This document shows, piece by piece, positions 1 through 5,720 of a stretch of DNA of 5,720 nucleotides. The DNA comes from Bacillota bacterium (GTDB lineage: Bacteria > Bacillota > Sulfobacillia > JAJZYS01 > JAJYTV01): contig JAKAPV010000192.1 in the NCBI GenBank assembly GCA_021806845.1, positions 1 through 5,720 on the forward strand, given 5' to 3'. The translations under genes were made by a program, and so were the position numbers. The notes below the pieces were generated by a model. It was not told the DNA's origin. It searched no databases and saw nothing but the letters and a program-made list of their open reading frames with translations. Position 1 is the first letter of the stretch. Each line of letters begins with the position of its first letter.

Positions 1-724
1 CGATCTGGCCGGCGAGTCCACAGGACAGCTCTACTTGTCCACCTTCCTTCTCGACGAGGCACGCCACTTCGAAGCCCTGACCCGGCTGTACCGGCGCCTG
101 CAGCACGATCCGGTGGCGATCCGCAAGCTGCCCGCCATGCTGCGCTACCACCACCGCCTGCGCCAGGGCGACCGCGTCGATTGGGTCTTCGGCATCCTCG
201 TCTCGGACCTCTTCGCGAAGCAGTTCTACCAGCTCTTCTCGAAGACCCGTCAGGACGTCCTGTTCGGCGACATGTCACAGCGCATCCTGATCGACGAATC
301 ACGCCACCAGGCGTTCTGCGACGAGTATCTCTCTCGCGCCATGCCGCGGCTCTCTCCGGAGCGGCGCGCTGCGCTAAGGGAGATGCGCGACGAACTCCTG
401 CGCATCATGCACGATATGCAGGACGCACTCGGCAAGGACGCCGAGGTGCTCGGGTTCTCGGGCGACGACATGCTGGCGAGGGTCGCCCAGGACGTCGAGG
501 CGCACTGCAGGCGCATCGGCCTTGACGGCGGACCGGACGGCGGCGGCAACGGCACGTCAGCCGGCCGTCCGCCGGTGGACCTTGCCGAGCGCAGGGCCAT
601 GCGGCAGGAGGGCGAAGCCGAGGGCCCGCTGCAATCGCTCGAGGACCCCTGCGCAGGCTGCAGCACCTGCGCCCTGGCGGCCATCTGCGAGAGCCGCCTC
701 GTGCGACGCGCAGCCGCTCGCTGA
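1..724 (+). CDS. Ferritin-like diiron-carboxylate protein with C-terminal Cys4 motif, 5' truncated
   Basis: The frame is open from the first complete codon (base 2) to TGA at 722-724, giving 240 visible residues; the start lies outside the window. The in-frame TTG at 35 is not a convincing start because the residues before it (ending GQLYLSTFLL) already look like part of the first metal-binding helix. Numbered from the visible fragment, there are two ExxH motifs, E19-x2-H22 (DEARHFE) and E99-x2-H102 (DESRHQAF), 80 residues apart. D69 lies 30 residues before E99, where a third-helix carboxylate ligand is expected. This pattern is typical of ferritin-like, ribonucleotide-reductase-R2-like and oxygenase diiron proteins; the first Glu ligand would be upstream of the window. 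Residues 175-191 are a Gly/Pro-rich linker, followed by C217-x2-C220-x2-C223-x5-C229, a possible Fe-S or Zn site. I do not recognise the subfamily; substrate and reaction are unknown. It converges on the cdd end of the opposite operon. Confidence 0.75.
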   Translation, partial: DLAGESTGQLYLSTFLLDEARHFEALTRLYRRLQHDPVAIRKLPAMLRYHHRLRQGDRVDWVFGILVSDLFAKQFYQLFSKTRQDVLFGDMSQRILIDESRHQAFCDEYLSRAMPRLSPERRAALREMRDELLRIMHDMQDALGKDAEVLGFSGDDMLARVAQDVEAHCRRIGLDGGPDGGGNGTSAGRPPVDLAERRAMRQEGEAEGPLQSLEDPCAGCSTCALAAICESRLVRRAAAR

Positions 725-732
725 CCCAGTAC

Positions 733-774
733 CGCAGAGGGCTCCTGGCGCAAGCGCGCCAGGAGCCCTCTGCG
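733..774. terminator. Strong hairpin between convergent genes, probable bidirectional terminator
   Basis: The arms 733-751 and 756-774 are perfect reverse complements (19 bp, 15 of them G/C) around an AAGC loop (752-755). The hairpin begins 8 bases after the stop of the left + strand gene and 9 bases after the cdd stop on the - strand, exactly where both convergent transcripts should end. Neither side has the T-run of a classical intrinsic terminator, so release may depend on the hairpin alone or on Rho; it could also protect 3' ends. The symmetry is directly visible; the terminator role is inferred from position. Confidence 0.8.
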
Positions 775-783
775 CTGTGATGC

Positions 784-1194
784 TCAGGGAGTGATGCCGA
801 GGTCTCCCGGTCCGAAGGCGCCGGGCAGAATCTCCCCGACCGTGGTGCGGGCTGCCGCCCCGTCCCGGCCGACGAGCCAGACCGGAGCGTCCGGCGGCAA
901 GAACTCCGAGAGCACCTGGCGGCATGCGCCGCACGGAGGCACCGGCCGGTCCGTGTCGGCGACAACCAGAACCTCGCGCAGGCTGCGCGCTCCTTGCGCC
1001 ACCGCGGTGAAGACCGCCGTGCGCTCGGCGCAGCACGCGAGTCCGTAGGAGGCGTTCTCGACATTGGCGCCCGCGACGACGTTGCCGTCAGGTAGGCGGA
1101 CCGCCGCACCGACATGGAACCGCGAGTAGGGAGCGTAGGCCCGCCTCTGGGCGGCCTGCGCGGCATCGAGGAGATCCTGGGGCGGCTGCATCAT
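784..1194 (-). CDS. cdd: Cytidine deaminase (tetrameric, zinc-dependent)
   Basis: Hydrolytically deaminates cytidine and deoxycytidine to uridine and deoxyuridine in the cytosol, using one zinc per subunit. At 136 residues it has the length of the short homotetrameric class. The zinc site is complete: C55-A-E57 (within CCAERTAVF) supplies a cysteine ligand and the catalytic glutamate, and P87-C88-G-A-C91 supplies the other two cysteines. The three-cysteine set matches the Bacillus-type enzyme rather than the His-Cys-Cys E. coli type. N44-V-E-N-A is the usual nucleoside-binding segment, and FHVGAA (26-31) is the conserved N-terminal strand. The ATG at 1194 overlaps the pdp stop (ATGA) and has a strong ribosome binding site 5 bases upstream; a second ATG follows at once (1191). 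It is the last gene of the operon and feeds uridine or deoxyuridine to Pdp. No key residue is missing. Confidence 0.96.
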   Translation of the reverse strand: MMQPPQDLLDAAQAAQRRAYAPYSRFHVGAAVRLPDGNVVAGANVENASYGLACCAERTAVFTAVAQGARSLREVLVVADTDRPVPPCGACRQVLSEFLPPDAPVWLVGRDGAAARTTVGEILPGAFGPGDLGITP

Positions 1195-2504
1195 GCCTGC
1201 TCCTCCCCCATGCGCCGCACGATGTGCGATCCGGCTCCGGCAGCCATGTCGCTCACGTCCATCGCTCCTTCCAGCAGGGCCTGCGCCGCATCGAGCTGGG
1301 CGTCGCTGCCGGCGAAGAGCCGCAGCACGGCCTCGCCCTCTCGAACCCTCTCCCCGACTCCGCGCAGGATCTCGATCCCCGCGCCAAGATCAATCGCGTC
1401 CTCCTTGCGCAGGCGCCCCGCCCCGAGGAGCCTGGCGGCATCCCCCAGCGCGCGCGCGGAGAGCCTCGCGACGTAGCCGCCGCGCGGCGCCGCTAAATCC
1501 CGCTGGCGGGCCGCCTGCGGCAGGAGCGTCGGGTCGTCGACGAAGCGCGGGTCCCCCCCCTGCGTCGTCACCCAGCGGCGCAGGCGCCCCAGGGCATCGC
1601 CGCTGCGCAGCGCTTCCTGCGCCTTGCCCCTCGCCTCTTCCCATCTGTCGCCCCGCACGGCGCAGAGCGCCTCGGCCGCAAGGGCGACCGCGACCTCTTC
1701 GAGATCTGCCGGGCCCTCGCCGCGCAGGCAGGCGATCGCCTCCCGGACCTCCAGCGCGTTGCCGACCGCGCGGCCCAAAGGAGCGTCCATCTTCGTCAGC
1801 ACCGCCCGCGTCGAGCGGCCGAACGCCTTCCCGATGTCGATCGCGAGAGCGGCGAACTCCTCCGCCTGCGCGAGGTCGCGGAAGAAGGCGCCGTCTCCCA
1901 CCTTCACGTCGAGCACGATCAGCCTCGAGGATACGGCGAGCTTTTTGCTCATGATCGACGAGGCGATCAAGGGCAGCGACTGGACGGTGCCGGTCACGTC
2001 GCGCAGGGCGTAGAGCATCCGGTCCGCCGGCACGATCTCCTCGCTCTGGGCGGCGATCGCCATGCCGTAGCGGCCCACGATCGACGCGAACTCATGGGGA
2101 GAGAGGGCCGTGCGCAGGCCCGGAATGGACTCGAGTTTGTCGAGCGTCCCTCCGGTATGTCCGAGTCCCCGGCCGGAGAGCTTCGGCACGGAGAACCCGA
2201 GCGAGACGAGCAGCGGGACAGCGACGAGGCTCGTCTTGTCGCCGACGCCGCCCGTGGAGTGCTTGTCGACCAGCGGCCGCATCGACTGCACCTCGACCAT
2301 CCGGCCGGACCGCAGCATGGCGTCGGTGAGTGCAGCCGTCTCCGCGAAGTCGAGGCCGCGGATCGTCGCCGCCATCAGCCATGCGGACATCTGGTAGTCC
2401 GGCGCCTCACCCGCGACGTACGCGCGGATGAGCGCCGTAATCTCTTCCCGCAAGAGCGCACCGCCATCGCGCTTGCGCTCGATCAGGGCGACGGCGTTCA
2501 GCAC
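1191..2504 (-). CDS. pdp: Pyrimidine-nucleoside phosphorylase
   Basis: Phosphorolyses uridine, deoxyuridine and thymidine to the free base and (deoxy)ribose-1-phosphate. The 437 residues fit the family (about 433-440). Visible landmarks are the phosphate-binding K81-H-S-T-G-G-V-G-D89, the family signature S110-GRGLGHTGGTLDKLE to E125, and the base-binding set R168 (in YALRD), S183 and K187 (in ASSIMSKK), spaced as R171/S186/K190 are in E. coli DeoA. K108 just before the signature matches Bacillus-type Pdp, where I recall E. coli thymidine phosphorylase having Met, so broad specificity is favoured over deoA. The C-terminal domain keeps GGD (317-319), PQAA (329-332) and LLGAGR (359-364). I chose the GTG at 2504 because homology begins there (VLNAVALIERKRDGG) and a GGGGAGG lies 7 bases upstream; the frame is open further 5' but that part is antisense-like tail inside deoC. 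The start overlaps the deoC stop by 7 bp. Assignment to pdp rather than deoA is less certain than the family. Confidence 0.95.
   Translation of the reverse strand: MLNAVALIERKRDGGALLREEITALIRAYVAGEAPDYQMSAWLMAATIRGLDFAETAALTDAMLRSGRMVEVQSMRPLVDKHSTGGVGDKTSLVAVPLLVSLGFSVPKLSGRGLGHTGGTLDKLESIPGLRTALSPHEFASIVGRYGMAIAAQSEEIVPADRMLYALRDVTGTVQSLPLIASSIMSKKLAVSSRLIVLDVKVGDGAFFRDLAQAEEFAALAIDIGKAFGRSTRAVLTKMDAPLGRAVGNALEVREAIACLRGEGPADLEEVAVALAAEALCAVRGDRWEEARGKAQEALRSGDALGRLRRWVTTQGGDPRFVDDPTLLPQAARQRDLAAPRGGYVARLSARALGDAARLLGAGRLRKEDAIDLGAGIEILRGVGERVREGEAVLRLFAGSDAQLDAAQALLEGAMDVSDMAAGAGSHIVRRMGEEQA
1200..1209 (-). promoter_or_regulatory. Ribosome binding site of cdd, inside the pdp end
   Basis: GGGGGAGGAG on the - strand, 5 bases before the first cdd ATG (1194) and 8 before the second (1191). 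Either ATG is well served, so the true N-terminus may have one or two methionine codons. Confidence 0.75.
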
Positions 2505-3253
2505 CCCGTCGCCTCCCCGAAGGACGAGAGCACCTGGCGCGTCGCGCTCATCCCGAGACGGCCCGCGCCGACAGCGAGCATGCCGAGGGCATCCTCGAGC
2601 GTGCGGATGCCGCCGGACGCCTTGACGTCGCACAGGCCCCCAACCGCCTCGCGCAAGAGGGCGACGTCTTGCCTGTTGGCGCCGCCGGGTCCGAAGCCGG
2701 TCGAGGTCTTGACGAAGTCCGCTCCCGCGAACGCGGAGAGGATCGCTCCCTGGACTTTCTGCTCGTCCGAGAGGAGCGCCGTCTCCAGGATGACCTTGAG
2801 CACAGCGCCCGCCGCCGCGGCGCGCACGCCCTGGATCTCCGAGAGCACCGCGGCGAAGTCCCCTTCGCGCAGCGCCCCGACGGAGACCACCATGTCAATC
2901 TCCTGAGCACCGTGCGCCGCCGCTTGCGCAGCCGAGAAGGCCTTCTGCTCCGGGGTCTCGTTGCCGTGCGGGAAGCCGACGACGATGCAGAGGTGTACAC
3001 CGCTCCCCTGCAGCATGTCGCGCGCGCGCGCGGCAAAGCGCGGAGCCAGGCACGCCGATGCGCAGCACATCGCGATGGCTTCCCTGCACGTCTCCTCCGC
3101 CTCCCGCCAACCGGCGTCGGGACGCAGCAGCGTGTGATCGATGAGTGCAGCCAGGTCCGCAGCGCTGTGCGGCTGACGCGGCGGCGGCGGATCCGCGGGC
3201 GGCCTCGCCGCCGCGGGGAAGAGCGATGAAAGGTTTGCGCGCACGTCCTCCAC
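2498..3253 (-). CDS. deoC: Deoxyribose-phosphate aldolase
   Basis: Class I aldolase that cleaves 2-deoxyribose-5-phosphate to glyceraldehyde-3-phosphate and acetaldehyde. Numbered from the GTG at 3253 (251 residues), the Schiff-base lysine is K182 in VKTSTGFGPGG, the proton-relay lysine is K211 in VKASGGIRT, and D120 in EIDMVVSVGAL matches E. coli D102; LKVILET (152-158) is also conserved. The barrel starts at L37-IDHTLLRP, leaving about 33 extra N-terminal residues rich in Ala and Pro (DPPPPRQP at 21-28) that short DeoC enzymes of about 220 residues lack. No ATG exists between the hemY stop and the barrel; GTG 3253 (TAGTG, sharing one base with the hemY stop) and GTG 3244 are the candidates. 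Neither has an ideally spaced ribosome binding site, although a GGAGGAGGAG lies at 3271-3280. The usual CVNP segment reads C68-L-A-P here. The start is uncertain; the enzyme identity is not. Confidence 0.95.
   Translation of the reverse strand: MEDVRANLSSLFPAAARPPADPPPPRQPHSAADLAALIDHTLLRPDAGWREAEETCREAIAMCCASACLAPRFAARARDMLQGSGVHLCIVVGFPHGNETPEQKAFSAAQAAAHGAQEIDMVVSVGALREGDFAAVLSEIQGVRAAAAGAVLKVILETALLSDEQKVQGAILSAFAGADFVKTSTGFGPGGANRQDVALLREAVGGLCDVKASGGIRTLEDALGMLAVGAGRLGMSATRQVLSSFGEATGC
2512..2518 (-). promoter_or_regulatory. Ribosome binding site of pdp, inside the deoC end
   Basis: GGGGAGG on the - strand, 7 bases before the GTG at 2504. It decides the pdp start, since the frame has no stop for another 43 codons upstream. 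It lies in the last codons of deoC. Confidence 0.75.
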
Positions 3254-4677
3254 TAGTCCTGGCGTGTCCTCTCCTCCTCCATGGACGGATCCCTTTTGTC
3301 CGCGAGGGCTCCGAGTACCGCCGCGGCGGCCTCCCGCCCCTGGCGGATCACGTCGGGGATGCCCACGCCGTCGTAGGCTGCGCCACACAGGCGGATGCGC
3401 GGGTGCTGCGCAAGGCCGTCGCGTGCCGTTGCGACGCGCGCGGGGTGCCCCACCGTATACTGCGGCATGCCATCCGGCCAGCGGAAGATGCGCGCGAGGC
3501 GCGGCTCCGCTGCGATTCCGAGGACCCGCCTCAGGTCCTCGCGCACCGAGCCCAGGAGTTCCTGGTCGCTGTGCGCGAGCGGGCTCTCGTTCGCCCTGCC
3601 GAGGTAGCAGCGCAGGAGCACGCCGCCTTCGCTCTCGTGCGGCCACTTGTTCACGACATAGGTGCAGGCGGTGATCAGGAGGCCCGCATCCCGCGGGACG
3701 AGAAACCCCGAGCCCCGCAGCGGGCCCGGCACGTCCTCCGGGGCGAAGGCGAGCGCGGCGACCGCCAGCGATGCATACGGAATCGAAAAGAGGGCGAGCG
3801 CCGTCTTCGGCGCGATCTCCTTGAGGACGTGGGCGGCCGCCGGGGCCGGCAGCGCGACGACCACGCCCTCCGCCTCGATCTCCCTGCCGTCCGCCAGGAC
3901 CACGGCGTATCCGTCGCCCGCGGAGCGGACCGCAGCAACCGGACTCATCGGCTGGAGCCATTCATCCGGTAGGCCCGCGCAGAGCGCTTGCGGCAAGAGG
4001 CCAAGTCCATGGCGCAGGCTCATGAACATGGGGGCCCCGTGCTCTGCCGGCCGGGTTGCCTTGCGGCGCATCCGGCGCGCTCCGCGCAGTAGCGAGCCGT
4101 CCCTGCGCGCGAGTTCGAGCAGTTGCGGAAAGGTGGCCTGCGTGCTCATCGCCGCGACATCGCCGGCGTAAATGCCGGAGAGCAATGGCTCCACGAGCCG
4201 CTGCACGACCTGCCGCCCCACGCGCCGCGCGACAAACGGCCCGAGCGGCTGGTCTCCGTCCGCGTCGTCCCTCCCGGCGAAGAGATCTCCGAGCGCCCGC
4301 AGCTTGGCCCCGGTCGTGAGGAGTCCGCTGCGCAAGAACGGCCAGACCTCCGTCGGCAGACCCAGCATCAGCCCCGGCGGGATGGGGTGGAGCCTGCCGC
4401 CGCTATAGATGGCGCTTCCCTGCCCTGATGCCGTGATCGGGACAAGCTCCTCCTCGATGCCCAGTTCTCGGATGAGGGTTACGGCCGCGGGTTTGCGGAC
4501 GAGGAAAGAGTCGGGCCCCTCTTCGAGCACGAAGCCAGGCTGTGCTTCGGAGCGCAGCTTGCCCCCGAACGTGGTCCCAGCCTCGAGGACGACGGCTTGC
4601 GCGCCGCCGCTCTGCCGGATCTCCCACGCCGCGGCGAGTCCGGCCATCCCTCCGCCGAGGACCGCGACGCGCCTCAC
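3253..4677 (-). CDS. hemY: Coproporphyrinogen/protoporphyrinogen oxidase, FAD-dependent (HemY/CgoX type)
   Basis: Oxygen-dependent six-electron oxidation of coproporphyrinogen III (Gram-positive route) or protoporphyrinogen IX to the porphyrin. The 474-residue protein opens with the FAD Rossmann motif V6-LGGGMAGLAAAWE, with acidic E32 ending the second strand (VVLEAG) and GGKLRSE following. Next comes the family hallmark GFVLEEGPDSFLVRKP (from about residue 48). The C-terminal FAD segment is C431-GAAYDGVGIPDVIRQGREAA, the form typical of HemY. The length agrees with the Bacillus enzyme, plus a short charged tail (DKRDPSMEEERTRQD). The GTG at 4677 is preferred because the Rossmann strand starts at residue 4; it overlaps the hemH stop by 4 bp (GTGA) and has no clear ribosome binding site, suggesting coupling to hemH. 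Its position after hemE-hemH, with a Bacillus-like HemH, favours coproporphyrinogen as the substrate, but the sequence alone does not prove that. Confidence 0.94.
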   Translation of the reverse strand: MRRVAVLGGGMAGLAAAWEIRQSGGAQAVVLEAGTTFGGKLRSEAQPGFVLEEGPDSFLVRKPAAVTLIRELGIEEELVPITASGQGSAIYSGGRLHPIPPGLMLGLPTEVWPFLRSGLLTTGAKLRALGDLFAGRDDADGDQPLGPFVARRVGRQVVQRLVEPLLSGIYAGDVAAMSTQATFPQLLELARRDGSLLRGARRMRRKATRPAEHGAPMFMSLRHGLGLLPQALCAGLPDEWLQPMSPVAAVRSAGDGYAVVLADGREIEAEGVVVALPAPAAAHVLKEIAPKTALALFSIPYASLAVAALAFAPEDVPGPLRGSGFLVPRDAGLLITACTYVVNKWPHESEGGVLLRCYLGRANESPLAHSDQELLGSVREDLRRVLGIAAEPRLARIFRWPDGMPQYTVGHPARVATARDGLAQHPRIRLCGAAYDGVGIPDVIRQGREAAAAVLGALADKRDPSMEEERTRQD

Positions 4678-5597
4678 GGCTCGGAGAGGTGCCTGCGCAC
4701 GATGCCGGCGAGCGCGCGGGTGAACGCGGGGTCCGCGTTCGGCGACTCCGTGCGCCGCAGCACGAGGTCAAGGTCGCGCGCCAGCGCCTGAGCCTCGATG
4801 TCCACATCGTAGAGCACCTCGAGGTGGTCGGCGGTGAAGCCGACCGGGCAGAGTAGGACGTGGCCGTGGCCTTCGCGGCGCAGGTCCTTGATCACGTCGC
4901 GGATGTCCGGCCCGAGCCATTCGTCGTCCGTGCGGCCGGCGCTCTGCCAGCCGAACAGCCAGTGCCGAAGTCCCACGCGGCGCGCGATCTCGTCTCCGGT
5001 CTCGTGCAGCTGATCCGCGTAGGGATCCCCTTCGCGCAGGATCCGCGCGGGCAGGCTGTGCGCGGAGAAGACCACCCTGACGTCGTCCCGCACCTCGGCA
5101 GGAAACTCCCTGAGCTCCTTCTCGACCCGCGCCGCGGCGAAATCGAGGAAGTCGCCTTCGTGGTGCCAGTGGTCGATGAAGCGGAATTCCGGCTTGCGCT
5201 GCCCGTGATGGCCGCGGATCCGGTCGAAGTAGGTACCGACGCTCATCTTGGAGTAGTGGGGCGCGAGCACGAGCGCCGCGGCCAGCTCGATGCCGTCCCG
5301 GTGCATCTCGTCCACGGCGTCCTCGATGAAGGGCGCCGTATGCTTCATCCCGAGGTAGACCTTGGCGGACGGCGCACCGTCGGTCGCGAGCGCCTCCTCG
5401 ATGCCCTTCGCCTGCGCGCGCGTGATCTCATGCAGGGGGGAGCGGCCGCCGATCGCGGTGTAGCGTCCCTCGAGCTCTTTCAGCAGTTGGGGGCTCGGCG
5501 GGCGCCCGCCGCGGATGTGCGTGTAGTAGGCAGGGACGTCCTCCATGCTCTTCGGCGTCCCGTATGCCATCACCAATACGCCCAGGGGCTTCTCCAT
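4674..5597 (-). CDS. hemH: Ferrochelatase, coproporphyrin type (HemH/CpfC)
   Basis: Inserts Fe2+ into a porphyrin, coproporphyrin III in the Gram-positive pathway. The 307 residues match the soluble monomeric Bacillus enzyme (about 310) with no C-terminal membrane anchor or [2Fe-2S] cysteines. Visible features are the N-terminal GVLVMAYGTP with Y12 at the position of the iron-facing tyrosine of Firmicute CpfC, YYTHIRGGRPP (24-34), GGRSPL (50-55), APHYS (112-116), the catalytic H180 in FSAHSLPARI, the DPYADQLHET segment (191-200), GWQSAGRT (216-223) and CPVGFTADHLEVLYDVDIE (250-268) with catalytic E260. These correspond to B. subtilis H183 and E264. The ATG at 5597 has a perfect AGGAGG 7 bases upstream, 11 bases after the hemE stop. 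The tyrosine and the hemE-hemH-hemY order suggest the coproporphyrin-dependent route; HemQ would be needed elsewhere in the genome. Confidence 0.97.
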   Translation of the reverse strand: MEKPLGVLVMAYGTPKSMEDVPAYYTHIRGGRPPSPQLLKELEGRYTAIGGRSPLHEITRAQAKGIEEALATDGAPSAKVYLGMKHTAPFIEDAVDEMHRDGIELAAALVLAPHYSKMSVGTYFDRIRGHHGQRKPEFRFIDHWHHEGDFLDFAAARVEKELREFPAEVRDDVRVVFSAHSLPARILREGDPYADQLHETGDEIARRVGLRHWLFGWQSAGRTDDEWLGPDIRDVIKDLRREGHGHVLLCPVGFTADHLEVLYDVDIEAQALARDLDLVLRRTESPNADPAFTRALAGIVRRHLSEP

Positions 5598-5604
5598 CCG
5601 AAAA

Positions 5605-5611
5605 CCTCCTA
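5605..5611 (-). promoter_or_regulatory. Ribosome binding site of hemH, overlapping the hemE stop
   Basis: On the - strand this reads TAGGAGG. The TAG (5611-5609) is the hemE stop codon and AGGAGG (5610-5605) is a full anti-16S match, 7 bases before the hemH ATG. Sharing these bases ties hemH initiation to the end of hemE translation. Confidence 0.85.
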
Positions 5612-5720
5612 TGCTTCCGCTGTCACCGCGTGCACGAGGTCCACGACGCGCCGCAGGTTGTCCGGCGGCGTCTTGGGCAATACGCCGTGTCCAAGATTGA
5701 AGATGTGACCCGGCCGGGCG
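5609..5720 (-). CDS. hemE: Uroporphyrinogen decarboxylase, C-terminal end only
   Basis: Only the last 36 codons and the TAG stop (5611-5609) are in the window; the first complete codon begins at 5719. The fragment reads ARPGHIFNLGHGVLPKTPPD followed by NLRRVVDLVHAVTAEA. GHIFNLGHG-x-L-P-x-T-P-x-N/D is the conserved C-terminal signature of HemE, which decarboxylates the four acetate side chains of uroporphyrinogen III to give coproporphyrinogen III. Its position 11 bp upstream of hemH, followed by hemY, reproduces the hemEHY cluster of Bacillus. The bulk of the enzyme, including the N-terminal arginine and aspartate active-site residues, lies beyond the right edge, so its integrity cannot be judged here. 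Confidence 0.93.
   Translation of the reverse strand, partial: ARPGHIFNLGHGVLPKTPPDNLRRVVDLVHAVTAEA

Noticed and set aside
35..37. TTG as the start of the left + strand gene.
   Set aside because: The frame is open to the window edge, upstream residues look like part of the first diiron helix, and there is no ribosome binding site before it.
1553..1560. Run of eight C bases inside pdp, a possible frameshift site.
   Set aside because: The frame encodes the conserved QGGD segment on both sides of the run, so pdp is intact here.
3019..3032. Seven CG dinucleotide repeats in deoC, possible Z-DNA or slippage tract.
   Set aside because: It encodes an Ala-Arg alternation in a helix of DeoC and is ordinary for such high-GC coding sequence.
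3254..3961. The deoC reading frame stays open upstream to 3961, which would make a 487-residue protein.
   Set aside because: The upstream part lies wholly inside hemY in another frame and is Arg/Gly/Pro-rich without family features, as expected from high-GC codon use. DeoC homology begins only after the hemY stop.
2094..3972. Two long + strand open frames (2094-2906 and 3145-3972) opposite pdp, deoC and hemY.
   Set aside because: They are antisense to well-supported enzymes, cross gene boundaries and have biased Arg/Ala/Pro composition.
4860..5708. Long + strand open frame of 282 codons opposite hemH and hemE.
   Set aside because: It mirrors the codon pattern of hemH on the other strand and shows no recognisable domain; hemH is unambiguous with all catalytic residues.

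Overview
The window reads as a compact stretch of a high-GC bacterial chromosome. It holds one gene cut off at the left edge on the + strand, then six tightly packed genes on the - strand, the last of which (hemE) is cut off at the right edge. The two sets converge on a strong hairpin at 733-774. The order hemE-hemH-hemY, a Bacillus-type ferrochelatase without C-terminal [2Fe-2S] cysteines, and a Bacillus-type pyrimidine-nucleoside phosphorylase all point to a high-GC member of the Firmicutes. That assignment is inference; no rRNA or other marker is present to settle it. HemY of this family uses oxygen, so an aerobic or facultative lifestyle is likely.

Read in transcription order (right to left), the - strand carries: the last 36 codons of hemE (uroporphyrinogen decarboxylase); hemH (coproporphyrin/protoporphyrin ferrochelatase); hemY (coproporphyrinogen/protoporphyrinogen oxidase); deoC (deoxyribose-phosphate aldolase); pdp (pyrimidine-nucleoside phosphorylase); and cdd (cytidine deaminase). 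Stop and start codons are 11 bp apart or overlap by 4, 1, 7 and 4 bp, so this looks like one transcription unit with translational coupling.

The unit joins two pathways. HemE, HemY and HemH carry uroporphyrinogen III through coproporphyrinogen and its oxidation to iron insertion. In the coproporphyrin-dependent route, a HemQ/ChdC decarboxylase would be needed to finish heme, and it is not in the window. Cdd, Pdp and DeoC form a salvage and catabolic route: (deoxy)cytidine to (deoxy)uridine, then to base plus (deoxy)ribose-1-phosphate, and deoxyribose-5-phosphate to glyceraldehyde-3-phosphate plus acetaldehyde. The phosphopentomutase needed between Pdp and DeoC is not here.

The left + strand gene encodes a ferritin-like diiron-carboxylate protein with two ExxH motifs and an unusual four-cysteine tail after a glycine-rich linker. 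I cannot name its function, and it is the least familiar item in the window. I found no mobile element, CRISPR array, tRNA, rRNA or integrated foreign DNA. No gene-free gap is longer than 59 bp.
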